Source: Rhipicephalus microplus (lineage: Eukaryota; Arthropoda; Arachnida; Ixodida; Ixodidae). Taken from it: DNA of 64,000 bases. A program made the translations under genes and the position numbers. The notes under the pieces were generated by a model. It was not told where the DNA came from, ran no database searches, and saw nothing but the letters and a program-made list of their open reading frames with translations. This document shows positions 62,158 through 64,000 of this stretch, piece after piece. The stretch lies in contig NC_134709.1 of the NCBI RefSeq assembly GCF_043290135.1, forward strand, positions 65,512,556-65,576,555, written 5' to 3'. The number at the start of each line of letters is the position of its first letter. Position 1 is the stretch's first letter.

Positions 62158-62403
62158 ACCCCGCCGCGGTGGTCTAGTGCCTAAGGTACTCGGCTGCTGA
62201 CCCGCAGGTCGCGGGTTCGAATCCCGGCCGGCGGCGGCGGCTGCATTTCCGATGGAGGCGGAAATGTTGTAGGCCCGTGTGCTCAGATTTGGGTGCACGT
62301 TAAAGAACCCCAGGTGGTCGAAATTTCCGGAGCCCTCCACTACGGCGTCTCTCATAATCATATGGTGGTTTTGGGACGTTAAACCCCACAAATCAATCAA
62401 TCA
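62158..62403 (+). mobile_element. Ruka-like SINE (complete)
   Basis: 246 bp. Head CCCCGCCGCGGTGGTCTAG with A-box GGTCTAGTGC and perfect B-box GGGTTCGAATCC. The body includes GTGCACGTTAAAGAACCCC; the tail is GTTAAACCCCACAAATCAA then (TCAA)n. Transcription would be by RNA polymerase III from the internal boxes. The most intact copy in the window. Confidence 0.95.
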
Positions 62404-62533
62404 ATGGAAGCCTTGTACGGCATCATTTACCTCCACCTCGAAACTTGGGCTGATTTTGAAGTGGCATATCAACCTTTTTTATTCGTGCTTCGCATATCAA
62501 CGATTCGCACTTTACGTGGGATCTGCCAATTTT

Positions 62534-64000
62534 GTTCAACCAATGCGAACAGAGACAAACCAGTCCTGCCGGCAAAAATCAGTTGGCTGCAAGATTCTAT
62601 TGATTTCAGGAGTGCAAATACATCTTCGAAATAGACGGTGGTGGAAACAGTAACTGTCATAAAAATTACCCATGCTCTCGCATCATCTTAGATAGAATGC
62701 CCCTCGCACAGGTCCTCCGGGTCTTCCGTGCATTAAACGGAGCCTAAAAGTTAATCGTCGAACATCTGAGAACATTGGGGGTTAGTTCTGCGAAACAAAA
62801 TTACACGCGTGCGCCATTGACTCTGCGTTTTAATAGCGAACGTGCCTACTTCGCGCAGAAGTAAGCGCAAAGTTTTTCGGTATGGCCCATTCGTGGAGAA
62901 GTGCTTGTAAGAATGTTGCATTCAAATGCAAAATGTCAAATTTGGTTAAAGGAGTGGAAAATGCTGGGCAAGGGTTAACCCTAATAGCTCCTCATATTGG
63001 CTACAATGGCTGTGTTACCGCTTATTCTGCAGTTAAGGCACCGCCACTTGAACGCACCTCGGGAACAAAACTAGTCCTCTGTTTTAAGGTAAATATAGAA
63101 GTTATTACCTGCTCGATCTCCTTCTGGACGCCAGGGCAGCAGCGGTTAGAGACAACGTTCTTGCCTTTCGTTCTTCTTCTTCTTCTTCTTAGTCTTTTTT
63201 GTCGCATGGCAAGCTTGCTTGCTTGACCCGTGTGATTCAGCTGTTACCGAGTTTGGGAGATTTGCTCTGAACCGGTGGTTAATATAGGCATAATGTTTAG
63301 AATTGAGACGAAGAAAAAAAAGCCTAATCGATCAAGGTGGAAGTATAGAATTTTTTAAGATGATTGTTTTATGTACCATTATACGAGGCTTAGAACAACG
63401 CAGCGGCACATGCAATCACCTAACAACAACAAAAAAAGGCTGACCTGCAATAGTTGGAACGAAAATAAATTACCATGGAATCCTCTCTATGTCGCCGAAG
63501 AAATCACCTATGAGTAAGCAAATGTTCATTTTTTTTTGGAGGGAGGGTGCCAGAGAAGAAGCTACAAAGAAATAATATTTTCTGAGTGAATAGTTATTCC
63601 AAAGTGTCTCAATAGAATGTCAAGATATTTTTTTTCACGGCTAGAGAAAGGACAAGTTAGTGAAACGTGATCATTAGTTTTCTTTGTTCTTGACAGTTAA
63701 AGCATAGTGGAGAGGGCACTGAACCAGCCCTGTGTAAATCAAAATGCATGTGTGTTTCTCTTTAACTTATTTTACTTCTCAATCTCCAAGATGCGAATCT
63801 AACATAGTGTGGACGTTTTCGCTTATTTTCAAACATACGCATGAACCTCCCTTCCTCTATGTTTTGTCGCTGCCTTCGTGATTGAGGTTCCTCAAGATAT
63901 ATCTGTACCAGCTGGCGCTTTGTTTGGTCTTTCTTGGAGTATTGCTATTGAACCTACAGAAAACGGTCATTTATCAAAGCCCCAGGTATTATGCGGATAG
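62534..64000. other. No genes recognised; possible 5' flank of gene B
   Basis: AT-rich. The open frame 62882-63226 has no recognisable motif and ends in a (TTCTTC)n-derived poly-Leu run. If gene B has an upstream coding exon it could be here or further right, but I cannot identify one. Confidence 0.4.

Overview
This window looks like repeat-rich nuclear DNA from a hard tick (Ixodidae). The grounds are several copies of a tRNA-derived SINE that matches what I remember of the tick SINE 'Ruka' (from memory, not searched), tick-style Ty3/Gypsy, I-group LINE, RTE and Penelope elements, multi-exon genes with GT/AG introns, and very abundant microsatellites. Nothing bacterial (operons, CRISPR, IS elements) is present.

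Host genes. The only convincing host genes are two tandem paralogues on the minus strand. Both encode a 12-TM sugar-porter-type MFS transporter (SLC2/GLUT-like). Gene B (exons 59886-60262, 59230-59453, 57126-57412, 56178-56450, 53288-53630) is complete from its first recognisable exon to the stop codon. Gene A (27422-27801, 25778-26001, 18681-18970) shows the same first three exons with the same splice phases. Its last two exons are not visible and must lie left of the window or be lost.

Transposon layout. (1) 1-1425, minus: 5' part of a Gypsy element that runs off the left edge. (2) 2579-17568, plus: an old Gypsy element with diverged LTRs, split twice. Its gag is cut by an I-group LINE (3445-9372, 9-bp target duplication), which itself carries a minus-strand SINE (5338-5570, 15-bp duplication). 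Its pol is cut by a non-autonomous element with about 145-bp subrepeats (12496-15339), which itself carries a 5'-truncated LINE (13280-14462, 7-bp duplication). (3) 20112-20660: Gypsy 3' end, minus. (4) 21017-25312: a large inverted-repeat (foldback) element whose right arm is split by a Penelope-like element (22469-25082, 13-bp duplication) with a nearly intact reverse transcriptase/GIY-YIG ORF. (5) 29582-30085: a SINE inside a SINE. (6) Three RTE-type LINE remnants (32.1, 34.5 and 43.8 kb). (7) 44930-49960: a young Gypsy element (LTRs about 3% different by my count) inside a (TA)n tract next to an RTE tail; its coding frame carries several lesions. (8) 60563-62533: a second copy of the element in (2), again with a SINE inside. 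Comparing the two copies gives the boundaries of all three insertions.

Other structure. There is a 64-bp-arm hairpin at 36254-36399, two perfect or near-perfect tandem duplications (26063-26591, 55074-55213), and a (CA)n tract of about 373 bp. The rest is AT-rich intronic or intergenic sequence in which I see no genes. All family assignments rest on reading motifs by eye; no database search was possible.
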